In this document: piece after piece, positions 27,847-36,210 of the stretch
How the letters are laid out: each line of letters opens with the position of its first letter
Numbering within the stretch: the first letter of the stretch is position 1
Assembly: GCA_937928755.1 (NCBI GenBank)
Contig: CALEZI010000197.1
Location: 1-64,000 of the forward strand
Length of the DNA stretch: 64,000 nucleotides
Source of the DNA: an uncultured Rhodanobacteraceae bacterium
Lineage (GTDB): Bacteria > Pseudomonadota > Gammaproteobacteria > Xanthomonadales > SZUA-5
Direction of reading: 5' to 3'
The notes under the pieces: generated by a model
Told to the model about the DNA's origin: nothing
Database searches by the model: none
The model's input: the letters and a program-made list of their open reading frames with translations, nothing else
Translations under genes and position numbers: made by a program

Positions 27847-28056
27847 GCCTGCTGTGGTTCGGCACATTTCAGTTGATCAGCCGCGCGGGTTCCACCGAGC
27901 TACCACTGCTGCGTCAGCGACGGCGTGTTTCCAAGGACACGCTGCGTGGATTGCGTTCTTGATGAGCGTGTCGCACCATGAGCGGGATCAAGATTCAATC
28001 GCTGGTTCAAAAGTCCGCTCGCAAGTCTAATCCGCCCGCCCGCAAGAGGAGTCGCC

Positions 28057-29085
28057 ATGCGCATCCGAACGCTGAGCGCATGCTTGAGCCTGCTGGCCCT
28101 TGCGGCCTGCCCGGACTCGAGTGAGGCTGCTCGGGAACCAGCCAACGCAGCAGCAGGCCAGGAATCCGCTTCGGCCGGTGACTCCGCGCCGCCCGTGCAG
28201 GTCACTAACGAGGGCGGGGTGACACGGGTAACCACGGCGGGCAACCTGCAATCCACCTTCGACCTCGATTGCATCGAACTCTCGGAGGTACAAAACGTCT
28301 ACACGCCGGCAGATCTGTACAAGGCGGCCGCGCTTTGTTTCGCCTCCAACCAGGGTGACCGTGCGGTCAGGCTGTTCTGGCTTGCGGCAGCCTACGGCAA
28401 TTACGACGTGATGCGTGTCGCCGACCAGACCGCCCATCAGGGGCTCTCGATGCTGCAGATGAACCACTTCGGCGAGTTCCCCGAAGCCGACCGCAAGACG
28501 ATCTCCGACGCGCTTGGTGCGTTCAGGAAAGACCCGGCGCAGTGGAAGGCTTTCTGCGCCAGCGTGAGCACGCTGGGAGCGCCAGCCTATCACCCGAGCT
28601 ACATGATCCAGCATGGCTTGGCGGCGATGCGGCCATGGGTGGCTGAAGGGGTCAATGGCCTGGTGGAGGGTTTCGATCCGGCCGGCGCCTGGCAGACTCT
28701 GGTGGATCAAGAGATGGGCTGCTCCGAAGGCGCCGCGCCCGCTGCGGCGCCGGCCGCCAGGACGGAGCAACAGCCGCATCCGCTGAAGCTCAGCCTGATT
28801 TTTGCGGCGAGTTCGAAAACGGCGGTCGCCGAGTACTACTGGGCAAGGGAAGCCTGGCCCAACAGCAGTGCCGAGGCTGGACTGGACCCGATCGCCGGCC
28901 CACCGATCGCGGTGAGCATCGGGCCTGGCGGCATCATCACGATCCGGTTCGACGAGCCGGCCGAACTGGCCGGAAAGTCGATGACCTTGTCGCCCACCCC
29001 CATGGGCGCGAGTGGCGGAATTCAGTGGGCGTGCTCGTCGACCGATATCCCGCCCGATCAGCTGCAGGTAGGGGGTTGTAAGTGA
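28057..29085 (+). CDS. Lipoprotein with a type IV pilin-like C-terminal domain
   Basis: A 342-residue protein with lipoprotein signal MRIRTLSACLSLLALAAC (lipobox LAAC, Cys18). Residues about 65-230 form a helical domain with regularly spaced cysteines. Residues about 245-342 look like the globular part of a type IV pilin or pseudopilin: helix AVAEYYWAREAWP, then SAEAGLDP, strand GIITIRFDEP and the ending IQWACSSTDIP...VGGC with a disulfide-loop cysteine pair. The pilin transmembrane helix and prepilin site are absent, so the domain is displayed by a lipid anchor instead. GAGGAG lies upstream of the ATG. Function unknown; a pilin-interacting role is inference. Confidence 0.75.
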   Translation: MRIRTLSACLSLLALAACPDSSEAAREPANAAAGQESASAGDSAPPVQVTNEGGVTRVTTAGNLQSTFDLDCIELSEVQNVYTPADLYKAAALCFASNQGDRAVRLFWLAAAYGNYDVMRVADQTAHQGLSMLQMNHFGEFPEADRKTISDALGAFRKDPAQWKAFCASVSTLGAPAYHPSYMIQHGLAAMRPWVAEGVNGLVEGFDPAGAWQTLVDQEMGCSEGAAPAAAPAARTEQQPHPLKLSLIFAASSKTAVAEYYWAREAWPNSSAEAGLDPIAGPPIAVSIGPGGIITIRFDEPAELAGKSMTLSPTPMGASGGIQWACSSTDIPPDQLQVGGCK

Positions 29086-29272
29086 CGGCCGCGCCGGGAA
29101 CCCGGACACCCGCTGTGTAGCAAATTTCCTACACTCAGATGCGGGAATTGCGAACGAAAGTGCTGCCAGCGATGTCGATCATCTGCCCATGACGTACGCT
29201 CGCTCGATTCTGATACCGCCCGGTTCGCTCGGGACTTGTCACTGCGTTTCGCGGCAACTCGGCTCAAGACCT

Positions 29273-29378
29273 CAGAACATCGCGATCGAGGACCTGCGCG
29301 GCCCGCTTGCCGGACCCTTGAAGGCACGAGTCCGCGGCGTAGACTGCGCGCAGTGTGGCTTTGGAATTCCTGTCCTTC
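29273..29378 (+). repeat. 106-bp dispersed repeat, copy 2
   Basis: Direct counterpart, in the opposite orientation, of 7782-7887, with the same length and no gaps. The best-conserved block is GGACCTGCGCGGCCCGCT followed by a GCCGGACCCTTGA block; GTGGCTTTGGA is conserved near the end. The element fills most of the intergenic space and its end overlaps the last two bases of the protease gene. An imperfect inverted repeat GTGTAG/CTACAC (29115-29134) lies upstream in the same gap. Confidence 0.75.
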
Positions 29379-30114
29379 AGCCCGGTTCAGAGCCCTCTGG
29401 AGCCAGCTTGCTCAACAAGCTGCGCAGATAGGTGATATCGACCGGCGCGAAGCGCGGCGTGCCACCGGCATCGGGCAAGACATTGGAAACGATGCCCACG
29501 ACCTCACCGGCCGAATTGAGCACCGGCGCGCCCGACAAGCCGAACATCTGCTCCAGCGATGGTTCGCCGAGATCGATCAACAGATTGGCGCCCTGGCGTC
29601 CGATTAGCTTGCCGGAGTAGCGGTCCTGGGCGCAGCTCGCTTCGGTGGCATATGAACAGCCGATGGCCTGCAGTGTGTCGCCGGCCTGGGGCTCGGACGA
29701 CGCCAGATGCAGCGCCTTGAACGGCCCCGGGTTCTTGACCGCGAACAGCAGAGTGTCGAGCTTCAGCACTTCGGGTGTCACGGCTTCGGCAGCGTCGCCA
29801 TTCAGCAGTGGGCCGAAGGCAAGAGTTTCGCGGCTTCGAGGATTGCGCAGATTCCAGTGGCCAAGCGCAGCGGCCACATCGGTAGTGGCTGGCGGCCCGC
29901 CATTGCGCATCAGCAGCACGTGTTTTGCGGTGACACCGAAATAGCGCCCCTCATGCTCGATCACAAAGCCGCTACCGAGAAAAAGCTGTTCGCTCGCCGA
30001 GGCGAACTGGACGTCGTTGACGCCCGAAATCAATTCGGATTTTGCCGCTGCCGCATTGGCCATCCAGGGGCCGATTGCGAGCAACACGGCCGTCAGCAGG
30101 CGTGTGGTTTTCAT
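29377..30114 (-). CDS. Exported trypsin-like serine protease
   Basis: A 245-residue protein with Sec signal TRLLTAVLLAIGPWMANAAA. The catalytic triad can be seen as His in GVTAKHVLLM, Asp in LKLDTLLFAV and Ser in GLSGAPVLN, the order and context of chymotrypsin-fold peptidases. No PDZ domain follows, unlike DegP, so it is a minimal periplasmic or secreted protease. The ATG at 30114 was chosen over an upstream extension because the signal peptide begins there and AGGA lies 10 bases before it. Two cysteines (GCSY, SCAQ) could form a disulfide. Upstream on the same strand is a dead membrane-helix fragment whose stop overlaps this start. Confidence 0.85.
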   Translation of the reverse strand: MKTTRLLTAVLLAIGPWMANAAAAKSELISGVNDVQFASASEQLFLGSGFVIEHEGRYFGVTAKHVLLMRNGGPPATTDVAAALGHWNLRNPRSRETLAFGPLLNGDAAEAVTPEVLKLDTLLFAVKNPGPFKALHLASSEPQAGDTLQAIGCSYATEASCAQDRYSGKLIGRQGANLLIDLGEPSLEQMFGLSGAPVLNSAGEVVGIVSNVLPDAGGTPRFAPVDITYLRSLLSKLAPEGSEPG

Positions 30115-30372
30115 TCTGATGGATTCCTGTGCTGGGGAGTCCCGCCGCGCGAGTCGCGACAGGCCGAGATCAGAGTTCGACGGCGTCGAGGAGTTCCAAG
30201 CCGGGCTGCCCAACTGACAAGCAGCGCGGGCAAGAATCCCAACGCCAGCAGAATGATTGCCGCCTGAAGCACCCAGCCCGGCAGATCAAACGCGGGCAGC
30301 AGCGTTTCGGCGATCTGGATCAGCAGCCACGCGCCGACCAGGTACAGCCCCGCCAGGTACGCTCGCGCCGGA
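30111..30372 (-). pseudogene. Membrane-helix remnant of a TPR/cyclase-like regulator
   Basis: Open frame reading ARAYLAGLYLVGAWLLIQIA, then LLPAFDLPGWVLQAAIILLA and ALLVSWAARLGTP. This is the characteristic two-helix segment (family pattern AWLLIQ-x-A...LP-W...LALGF...W) found between the N-terminal DNA-binding or cyclase part and the TPR part of a group of bacterial regulators. Nothing else of the gene remains. It is joined directly to a Fic remnant, and its stop overlaps the protease start. Confidence 0.6.
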
Positions 30373-30547
30373 TCGATTGTCGGCGCTGAGGCGCGTAGCG
30401 ACTATCGAGAGCATTGGCTCCTCCACCCGCATCGAAGGCAGCAAGCTGTCTGACCCTCAGGTTGAGCAGTTGCTGTCGAATCTGGACATCAGGTCCTTTG
30501 CATCCCGCGAGGCGCAGGAGGTCGCTGGCTACGGCGCCGAAAGGTGA
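30371..30547 (+). pseudogene. Fic-domain protein, N-terminal remnant
   Basis: The frame DRLSALRRVATIESIGSSTR continues IEGSKLSD...VEQLLSNLDI and RSFASREAQEVAGYGAER before a stop. This is the N-terminal region of Fic/DOC AMP-transferases, including the (S/T)-x-x-IEG inhibitory-helix motif that normally blocks the active site. The catalytic HPF-x-(D/E)GNGR segment is absent, so the fragment cannot be an enzyme. Confidence 0.75.
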
Positions 30548-30609
30548 ATTGAATACGCTTTGCTGCGCTTCCGCTGTTCTGTGAGCTGCTGAGGGAGCGT
30601 CAAAGGCGG

Positions 30610-30984
30610 TTACAGATAAATATACCGGTTGCTGAAGCAATCCTCTGAAAGGGCTTCTGGAAAAGTGCCATCCTCCCCGATCCTCTGGCGCATAGCCTCC
30701 TCGTCATCGCAGTCGAAGACCTCAACCTTAGGCAATGGCCATCCAGAGTCCGAGGTTATCGGACCGTAAATGTGGAGATCGTCGTAGACTCCGGGTTCAA
30801 GATCTGCGAACTCGAACACGCCCTGTTCGTCAGCGTAGCTTTGGATTTCAAGGCCGTGGATCACGACCCGGTAGCTTTCCACGTCTTCAGGGAGCGAGCC
30901 GCCCAACGCGATTCGAATGCCGCCAGCGTGTGCGAACTGGGTGGTGACCATGAAGACCAGCAATGCTGCAATCAGGCGAACCAT
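30610..30984 (-). CDS. Small exported protein of unknown function
   Basis: A 124-residue protein with signal VRLIAALLVFMVTTQFAHA. The mature part starts GGIRIALGGSLPEDVESYRV and contains FEFADLEPGVYDDLHIYGP, a pattern reminiscent of a small prealbumin-like or carboxypeptidase-regulatory beta-sandwich domain. Two cysteines (DCDDEE, EDCFSN) could pair. It is divergent from the acyl-carrier-protein-like gene with 61 bases between starts. Upstream in-frame extension to 31305 lies inside that gene and was not used. Confidence 0.7.
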   Translation of the reverse strand: MVRLIAALLVFMVTTQFAHAGGIRIALGGSLPEDVESYRVVIHGLEIQSYADEQGVFEFADLEPGVYDDLHIYGPITSDSGWPLPKVEVFDCDDEEAMRQRIGEDGTFPEALSEDCFSNRYIYL

Positions 30985-31045
30985 GGCGTTCTCGCAATTT
31001 TTCGGCGATCCTAGCACGATGACCCAACGGCGAGGCGGCTGAAAG

Positions 31046-31345
31046 ATGAGTGGATTGTTGGCAAGAATCATGCTCGCAATCGCCTTGTGCGCCGCGGCTG
31101 GGGTCGCGCGGGCAGACGCGCTGGAGTTCATCAAAGAAGAGATCTCCAAAACACAAGATCCCGAGCTCCAAATTGGACCTGAATCCTCCTTCCAGGATGA
31201 CCTTGGCATGGACGAGCTCGACATCGTCGAGCTGATCATGGCGGTGGAAGTCAAGTTCGATATCTCGATACCCGACGACCACGCCGCAGGTATCAAAACC
31301 GTCAATGACCTGGTCGTCTACCTGAAAAGATCGGGTGTGGAGTAA
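31046..31345 (+). CDS. Exported acyl-carrier-protein-like protein without the prosthetic-group serine
   Basis: A 99-residue protein with signal peptide LLARIMLAIALCAAAGVARA (about 4-23), then a complete acyl-carrier-protein fold: SSFQDDLGMDELDIVELIM, VEVKFDISIPDD and IKTVNDLVVYL. In true ACPs the motif is DSL, with phosphopantetheine on Ser; here it is DEL with Glu57. Together with the signal peptide this argues against a role in fatty-acid synthesis and for a structural or binding role in the periplasm. It is divergent from a small exported protein. No acyltransferase or synthase gene is nearby. Confidence 0.8.
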   Translation: MSGLLARIMLAIALCAAAGVARADALEFIKEEISKTQDPELQIGPESSFQDDLGMDELDIVELIMAVEVKFDISIPDDHAAGIKTVNDLVVYLKRSGVE

Positions 31346-31422
31346 CCCGCGAGGGGCGCATTTGCGTTTGAATTGGCTTCTCGCTCCAGATCGACAAGTA
31401 CCCACCGGAAGGCCCGTTCACA

Positions 31423-31650
31423 TTGGCGGATATCCATTCCAGCGAGGCCAACTTCGTCGTCAATGATGGGCAATTCCTGTGGAAAGTGGACATCATCATG
31501 GAAGATGCGAAACCGGGTTCGAGCCTGGCTGATCGCTTTGTAGACGGATCGCCACAATATGTGACCGATGCGGAATTTCCCTATGAGAATCACCAGCTCT
31601 CGCAGATCGTTTATGCCTTGATCACCGGCGTGATCGTGACGGGATTTTGA
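31423..31650 (+). CDS. Short orphan frame, possible gene fragment
   Basis: A 75-codon frame from a TTG (open from 31372) reading HSSEANFVVNDGQFLWKVDI, EDAKPGSSLADRF and YENHQLSQIVYALITGV. The composition looks like real protein, but there is no Shine-Dalgarno or signal and the first residues are conserved-looking before the start, which suggests a truncated gene. No family is recognised. Confidence 0.35.
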   Translation: MADIHSSEANFVVNDGQFLWKVDIIMEDAKPGSSLADRFVDGSPQYVTDAEFPYENHQLSQIVYALITGVIVTGF

Positions 31651-32542
31651 TCTCCGGGGGCGTTTTCGCGCGGCGACTGCCATCCGGCGGACGCCTGGCA
31701 GCTCAAGGCCCGCCACCCCGTCGCCCGCACTATCGGACACCAGGGACCCTCTGACATCAACCGTCATTGGGGTCGGAAATATAGAACTGGCCACGGTCAC
31801 TCTCTCGAACAGACAGGTGCGCGCAGATTTGCTGCAATCGTGCGATGTCGCGACCTTCGACTCGAATTCGAAGATCGGCTATTGATCTTACGACGAAGAT
31901 GATGACGAGGACGGTACGGTCGATGCCGCCGATGGCGATGACGACAACGACGGTATCCCTGACGAAGGTGACGTTAACTACGCGGGCGAAGCCGACGACG
32001 GAGCCGATTACGCGGCAGACGACGAAGCTGATGACGGAGCCGACGACGAGGCGTTCGACAAAGCCGGCGACGGAGCCGCCGTCGAGGCGGAAGACGAATC
32101 CGATGACGGCGCCGACGGTGATTCGTCTGGTGACGAGGCCAACGACGATTGGTCTGACGATGAGTCTGATGACAGCGCGGACGATGAATCATCTGCCGAT
32201 GACGGTTCCGATGACGACAGCACTGAAGATGAGGCTAACGAGGACGCCTACTCGGATGAGGATGGCGAGGACGCCTACTCGGATGAGGATGGCGAAGACG
32301 AGGGCGCCTATGCAGATGACGAGGGCGAGGACGCCTACTCGGATGAGGATGGCGAAGACGAGGGCGCCTATGCAGATGACGAGGACGAGGACGCCTACGC
32401 AGATGAGGGTGGCGAGGAAGACGGCGTCGAAGACGCGTCGTATTACGATGATGAAGCGGAGTCGGATGCGAGCGACGACGAAGACAGCTACGACGAAGCC
32501 AGTGACGAGGCTGAAGATGAGGGCGTCTACGATGACGAGTAG
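31640..32542 (+). pseudogene. Very acidic repeat protein frame interrupted by an in-frame TGA
   Basis: The frame ending at TAG 32540-32542 is about two thirds Asp/Glu, with DDDNDGIPDEGD resembling a calcium-binding thrombospondin type 3 repeat and later repeats of EDAYSDEDGEDEGAYADDE. A TGA at 31883-31885 separates it from an in-phase upstream segment (TLSNRQVRADLLQS, then TFDSNSKIGY), and no ATG, GTG or TTG occurs after the TGA. So the acidic part is a 3' fragment, a gene broken by a nonsense change, or one needing readthrough. The Thr/Met/Arg-rich frame of the same DNA is a shadow. Confidence 0.45.
32281..32400 (+). repeat. 60-bp tandem duplication in the acidic frame
   Basis: Bases 32281-32340 and 32341-32400 are identical except for two or three positions near the end of the unit. 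The unit encodes an acidic 20-residue block containing DEDGEDEGAYADDE. Shorter DAYSDEDGE repeats precede it. The 60-bp period is a multiple of three, so expansion or contraction keeps the frame. Confidence 0.85.
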
Positions 32543-32908
32543 TCAGTCGTGGTGGCAGGACTGCACAGCTTCGACATTTGGTCGGGTAAGTCGGAACAAT
32601 CCCCCTTGAATAGCCGATCGGGTCTCGCTCAGCGGATGGCATCGGCGGCGAACAGGAGCAGCTGCACTCCCACAACGCCCTTGGCTCTTCACCGCTCTGC
32701 GCAGGCGCGTCTCAACCCTGTGGCGGCAAGTCCTCCCACTTGTCGGCCTGCGAGGCTGACTCGCGGTTGGCGTCGGGCGCGAGGGCGGCATCGCAGCGCG
32801 GCATCGCAGCGCGGGACCGTCAAGTTTCACCCGCGCAACCCCGGACCGCGCCACCCGGGACAGTCGGACGGTCAGACACGGACTGTCCAATACTGTCGTC
32901 CGATACGG
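32543..32908. other. Intergenic stretch, nothing recognised
   Basis: No coding frame with protein-like composition, RNA gene or clear terminator is visible. It separates the acidic repeat frame from the convergent operon ending at 32909. Confidence 0.4.
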
Positions 32909-33958
32909 TCAATAGTCGAACACGTGTTCGACCGCGAGGCCATTGCGCGCGCTGCTGGCGAGTACGTCGCCGAGACGCGCGACGGGCACCTGCAGCACGC
33001 GGCGCTCGTACCCGGGCCGCGTAAGGATGGGCTGGCGGATCATCACGCGCACGCCAGGGATGTCCGCTGTCGCCACCGGCATCACGCTGCTGACCAGAAT
33101 GTCACCGCGGTTACCCGCGATCTCGACGAAGCGCACGCCGCGCTCGGCCAGCGCCGTCGCAGCGCCGGTGAAAGCGTGATAACGGGGGAGTTCAACCAGG
33201 GTTTCGTCGCCATTCGCGCGCAGCCGGCGCAGCGAGGGCAGCATCGCCCCGGCTTCGTTGGGCAGGCCCTGCACAACGGCGACGGTCGTCTCCAGCGGTG
33301 CGGCAAAGGTCGATTGCGTTGCCGTGCCCAGCGCCCAGCCGTAGATCGCCTTGATTGTCCATTCCGAGGTCAGCAGGTAGCGGCGCTCCCATTTGCGCAG
33401 CAGGTGCGGGCCGGTCATCGGCGTCTGCGTCCACAGTTGTTTCAGGCGCGCCGCGAAATCGAATTCGTACCACGGACGGACACGAATGAAGTCGACATAG
33501 TCCTGCGCCTGGCGCGCTGCGAGTTGGTCCTCGGGCGTTGCGTTGATCGGTGCGGTGAATTCGGTCAGGCGTCCGACCAGCGTCTCGTAGGCGCCCTTGA
33601 TGCCGAACTCGACCGTCGTGCTGGTGCCGATGACAACGATCATCGTGTGGTATTCGCTATTGAACGGGTACTGCCGCGTCGCCTCGATGACCTTGCCGTA
33701 GCCGCTCCAGAACTGGCCAATGTGCCTGAACCAAGGGAAGTCGCTGGACGACCGGGTCTGCAGCAAGGACGCGTATTCGTCCGGGCTGAACACCAGGAAC
33801 CATTCCGGATAGGTCAGGAAAGTCTGCTCGGGATTTCGCTGATCCCTGGCATCGGCGTGCAATCCAGCGGCCGGAGGCGCCATGTCCCCCGTGGCGAAAG
33901 CGAGCGCCGCAAGCAGCAGTGCGCCCAGGCCGGCCAAGCGTCGAAGCGTCGTCTTCAT
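32909..33958 (-). CDS. Exported protein of unknown function, third gene of the DUF805 operon
   Basis: A 349-residue protein with signal RRLAGLGALLLAALAFA. The mature sequence has conserved-looking blocks (NPEQTFLTYPEWFLVFSPDE, SEYHTMIVVIGTSTTVEFG, LRKWERRYLLTSEW) but I recognise no family. The ATG overlaps the stop of the FAD oxidoreductase gene by 4 bases (ATGA), so the two proteins are translated together. It is likely periplasmic and may act with the upstream fusion enzyme or on its product; that is inference from coupling. Confidence 0.8.
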   Translation of the reverse strand: MKTTLRRLAGLGALLLAALAFATGDMAPPAAGLHADARDQRNPEQTFLTYPEWFLVFSPDEYASLLQTRSSSDFPWFRHIGQFWSGYGKVIEATRQYPFNSEYHTMIVVIGTSTTVEFGIKGAYETLVGRLTEFTAPINATPEDQLAARQAQDYVDFIRVRPWYEFDFAARLKQLWTQTPMTGPHLLRKWERRYLLTSEWTIKAIYGWALGTATQSTFAAPLETTVAVVQGLPNEAGAMLPSLRRLRANGDETLVELPRYHAFTGAATALAERGVRFVEIAGNRGDILVSSVMPVATADIPGVRVMIRQPILTRPGYERRVLQVPVARLGDVLASSARNGLAVEHVFDY

Positions 33959-36210
33959 CCGGCGCGCCGGAAACAGAGCAGCACGTTGAGGGTGGGATCA
34001 TTCGCTTGCAGCAGCCGCGGTCCGCTGGCTTCGAAGCCATGACGCTGCAGGACGCCGATCCATTCGTCGACACTGCGGAAATGACGCAATTCCTGCGCGT
34101 TGATTTCCCACGGCGTGCCGAGCCCGGCGTTGAAGACCGCGTGCGCCAGCGAAGCCATCGCGCGCATGTAGGAATCGGTGACATCGTGGTCGCGCAGGAT
34201 TAACAAGCCGCCTGGCTTGACGACGCGACCAAGCGAGGCAATGAAGGGGTCAAGTCGGTCGAGGGCGGCGTGGTGCAGGCCGATGTAGCAGGTCGCCAAC
34301 TCGATGCTCGCATCAGCGACGGCGGGCGCCGGAATCGGTGCATAGTCGTTCATCGGCACGAATCGTCCGAGCTTGCGCAAGCCGCCGCGTTCAACCACGT
34401 CGACCGGCGAGTTGCCTGCTGCGACATCGTTCACCAGCACGATGTCGCCGCGCAGCTTGAGGTGCTTGCGCAGATCGCTGATGTAGCGGCCGGTGCTGCC
34501 GATCTCCAGGTATCCGTCGAACTCGCGGCGTGCGCCGAGTAGTTCCAATGTCTGCCGAGACATCTCGCGCTTTTGCTTGGCGAGCGAGGGCAGGGCGTAG
34601 GTCAGTTCGGACAGGAACGGCTTGATCGACGGCAGCTTCGCCTGCAACTCGCGATAGATCGCTTCATCATTGGCGGAGCGTGCCTGGGTCGACTGCTGGA
34701 TCAGCGTGTGGAAGCGATCCTCCGGGTACAGCCGGTAGACATTCTGCAGAAAGCGGTAGAAATCGTCGTTGCCGCGGGTATTGCCGTAGATCGCCTGGAA
34801 ATCGCCCACGGTCCCGCTGGTCCTCATTTCCTGCGCGTGCTCCATCGTCGTGTCCAGTTCGGGTGCGTAGTAGCTATCCCAGATCACGTTGCGGAAGCGG
34901 TAGCCGGGATCGAGGCGACGCTTGAGCGCGAACAATTCGCGCGCACGCGGATAGGCGCGATGGAACTGTGCGGCGGTCGCGTGCGGCTGGTAGGGCAGGT
35001 AGTAGCGGCCGCCGCAATCGATCGCCGCGTCGATCAGCTCGCGCGTCCACACCGCGACCCGCTCCCTCGCGTTGTCGCGTGTGCGCTGCTTGTGGTAAAG
35101 CACGAAGGCAAATGCTTCCTCGGGAGCCCAGGTCAGCAGCGAGTCGGCGTCGGCGAAGGCATGGCGCACCGAGATGTTGACTGCGTTGACCCGGTGTCGC
35201 TGCAGAATCTCGGCCATCTTCGGCACGAAGTCGTCGAAGCGTGCCACCGGCACGAAGTACTCCTGCAGCACGTAGGTCGAGTGCTTGCGTGAGGCCGGTT
35301 CGAGTTCGGCGACATCGTAGCCGGCCTCATAGTTGCGCCAGTGCACCGGGCGCCCGAGGTAGAGCAATGGGTCGATGATCCGCTGGCGCCGCCACTTGCC
35401 GGCCGGCGTTTCGGTGAAGGCCCAATAGAAGTAGCGCTGCAGAGGGAACTGCTTGCGCATCGGCTGCAGCCGCCTGCCCACGGTCACGGCGTCGCGCGTC
35501 TCGCGCCAGGTCACGGCGCGCGCATGCTGGTAGTTTGGCGGATACAGGTCGGCGTTGTGGAACACCGCATCGGGCGCGCTTCGAATGGTGTCGCGGAACC
35601 AGCGCGCGTAATCGCGTGTCGGCATGCAGACGTGTTCCCGGCGAACGCGGGAGTTTTCCGCAAGCGCGAGTTCGGCTTCGACGATCACACCCAAACCGCC
35701 GTAGCCACCGATCGCGCCGTGGAATAGCTCGCCGTTCTCGCTCGGCGACGCATCGACCAGGCTGCCGTCGGCCAGGACCATGCGGATCGACAGAACCGAC
35801 AGGATCAACGGACCGAGACCCATGTAGCGCCCGTGCACGTTCACGCTCAATGAGCCGCCGACCGTGAAGTTCGCGTAGCTCTGCATGATCTTGATCGACA
35901 GCTCGTGCGGATCGACAAAGCGCTGGATATCGCACCAGCGCACGCCCGACTGCACGCGGATGGTCTTCTGCTGCGGATGAAAGGCGAGGATCCGGTTGAG
36001 CTGGCGCATGTCCAGATGCAGGCTGCCTGGGCTGGCGGTTTGCCCGCCCATGCTGAAGTGCCCACCGCCGACCGAGATCGGCCCGTCCGAGCGCAGAATG
36101 GCGTCCTGAACTTCCTTGACGGTTGTCGGTGTCGCGATCGCCCATACGCGTACCGGATTGAGCCGGGTCACGTCGTTGACGATGAGTCCGCCGCTGCTGG
36201 TCGCGTTCAT
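33955..36210 (-). CDS. FAD-binding oxidoreductase fused to a methyltransferase domain
   Basis: A 751-residue bifunctional protein. Residues about 15-450 are an FAD-binding type 4 (VAO/ALO) oxidoreductase: VGGGHFSMGGQT is the pyrophosphate loop, LNRILAFHPQQKTIRVQSG and QSYANFTVGGSLSVNVHGR are family blocks, and LFALKRRLDPGYRFRNVIWD is the end of the substrate domain. Residues about 550-751 look like a class I methyltransferase (YLEIGSTGRYISDLRK, a VVKPGGLLILRDHD strand). The fused order suggests oxidation followed by methylation of one substrate, or a redox domain recruited to a modification enzyme. It overlaps DUF805 upstream by 1 base and the exported protein downstream by 4. Confidence 0.85.
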   Translation of the reverse strand: MNATSSGGLIVNDVTRLNPVRVWAIATPTTVKEVQDAILRSDGPISVGGGHFSMGGQTASPGSLHLDMRQLNRILAFHPQQKTIRVQSGVRWCDIQRFVDPHELSIKIMQSYANFTVGGSLSVNVHGRYMGLGPLILSVLSIRMVLADGSLVDASPSENGELFHGAIGGYGGLGVIVEAELALAENSRVRREHVCMPTRDYARWFRDTIRSAPDAVFHNADLYPPNYQHARAVTWRETRDAVTVGRRLQPMRKQFPLQRYFYWAFTETPAGKWRRQRIIDPLLYLGRPVHWRNYEAGYDVAELEPASRKHSTYVLQEYFVPVARFDDFVPKMAEILQRHRVNAVNISVRHAFADADSLLTWAPEEAFAFVLYHKQRTRDNARERVAVWTRELIDAAIDCGGRYYLPYQPHATAAQFHRAYPRARELFALKRRLDPGYRFRNVIWDSYYAPELDTTMEHAQEMRTSGTVGDFQAIYGNTRGNDDFYRFLQNVYRLYPEDRFHTLIQQSTQARSANDEAIYRELQAKLPSIKPFLSELTYALPSLAKQKREMSRQTLELLGARREFDGYLEIGSTGRYISDLRKHLKLRGDIVLVNDVAAGNSPVDVVERGGLRKLGRFVPMNDYAPIPAPAVADASIELATCYIGLHHAALDRLDPFIASLGRVVKPGGLLILRDHDVTDSYMRAMASLAHAVFNAGLGTPWEINAQELRHFRSVDEWIGVLQRHGFEASGPRLLQANDPTLNVLLCFRRAG

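Noticed and set aside
31883..31885. TGA as a selenocysteine codon
   Set aside because: No SECIS-like hairpin directly downstream was evident, and an acidic repeat protein is not a known selenoprotein type; a nonsense change is simpler.
32238..32400. Regular spacing suggestive of a CRISPR array
   Set aside because: The units are in-frame coding repeats without distinct spacers.
31845..32609. Thr/Met/Arg-rich 254-codon frame
   Set aside because: The other frame is coherently acidic with repeat units and a calcium-repeat-like motif; this one is its shadow.
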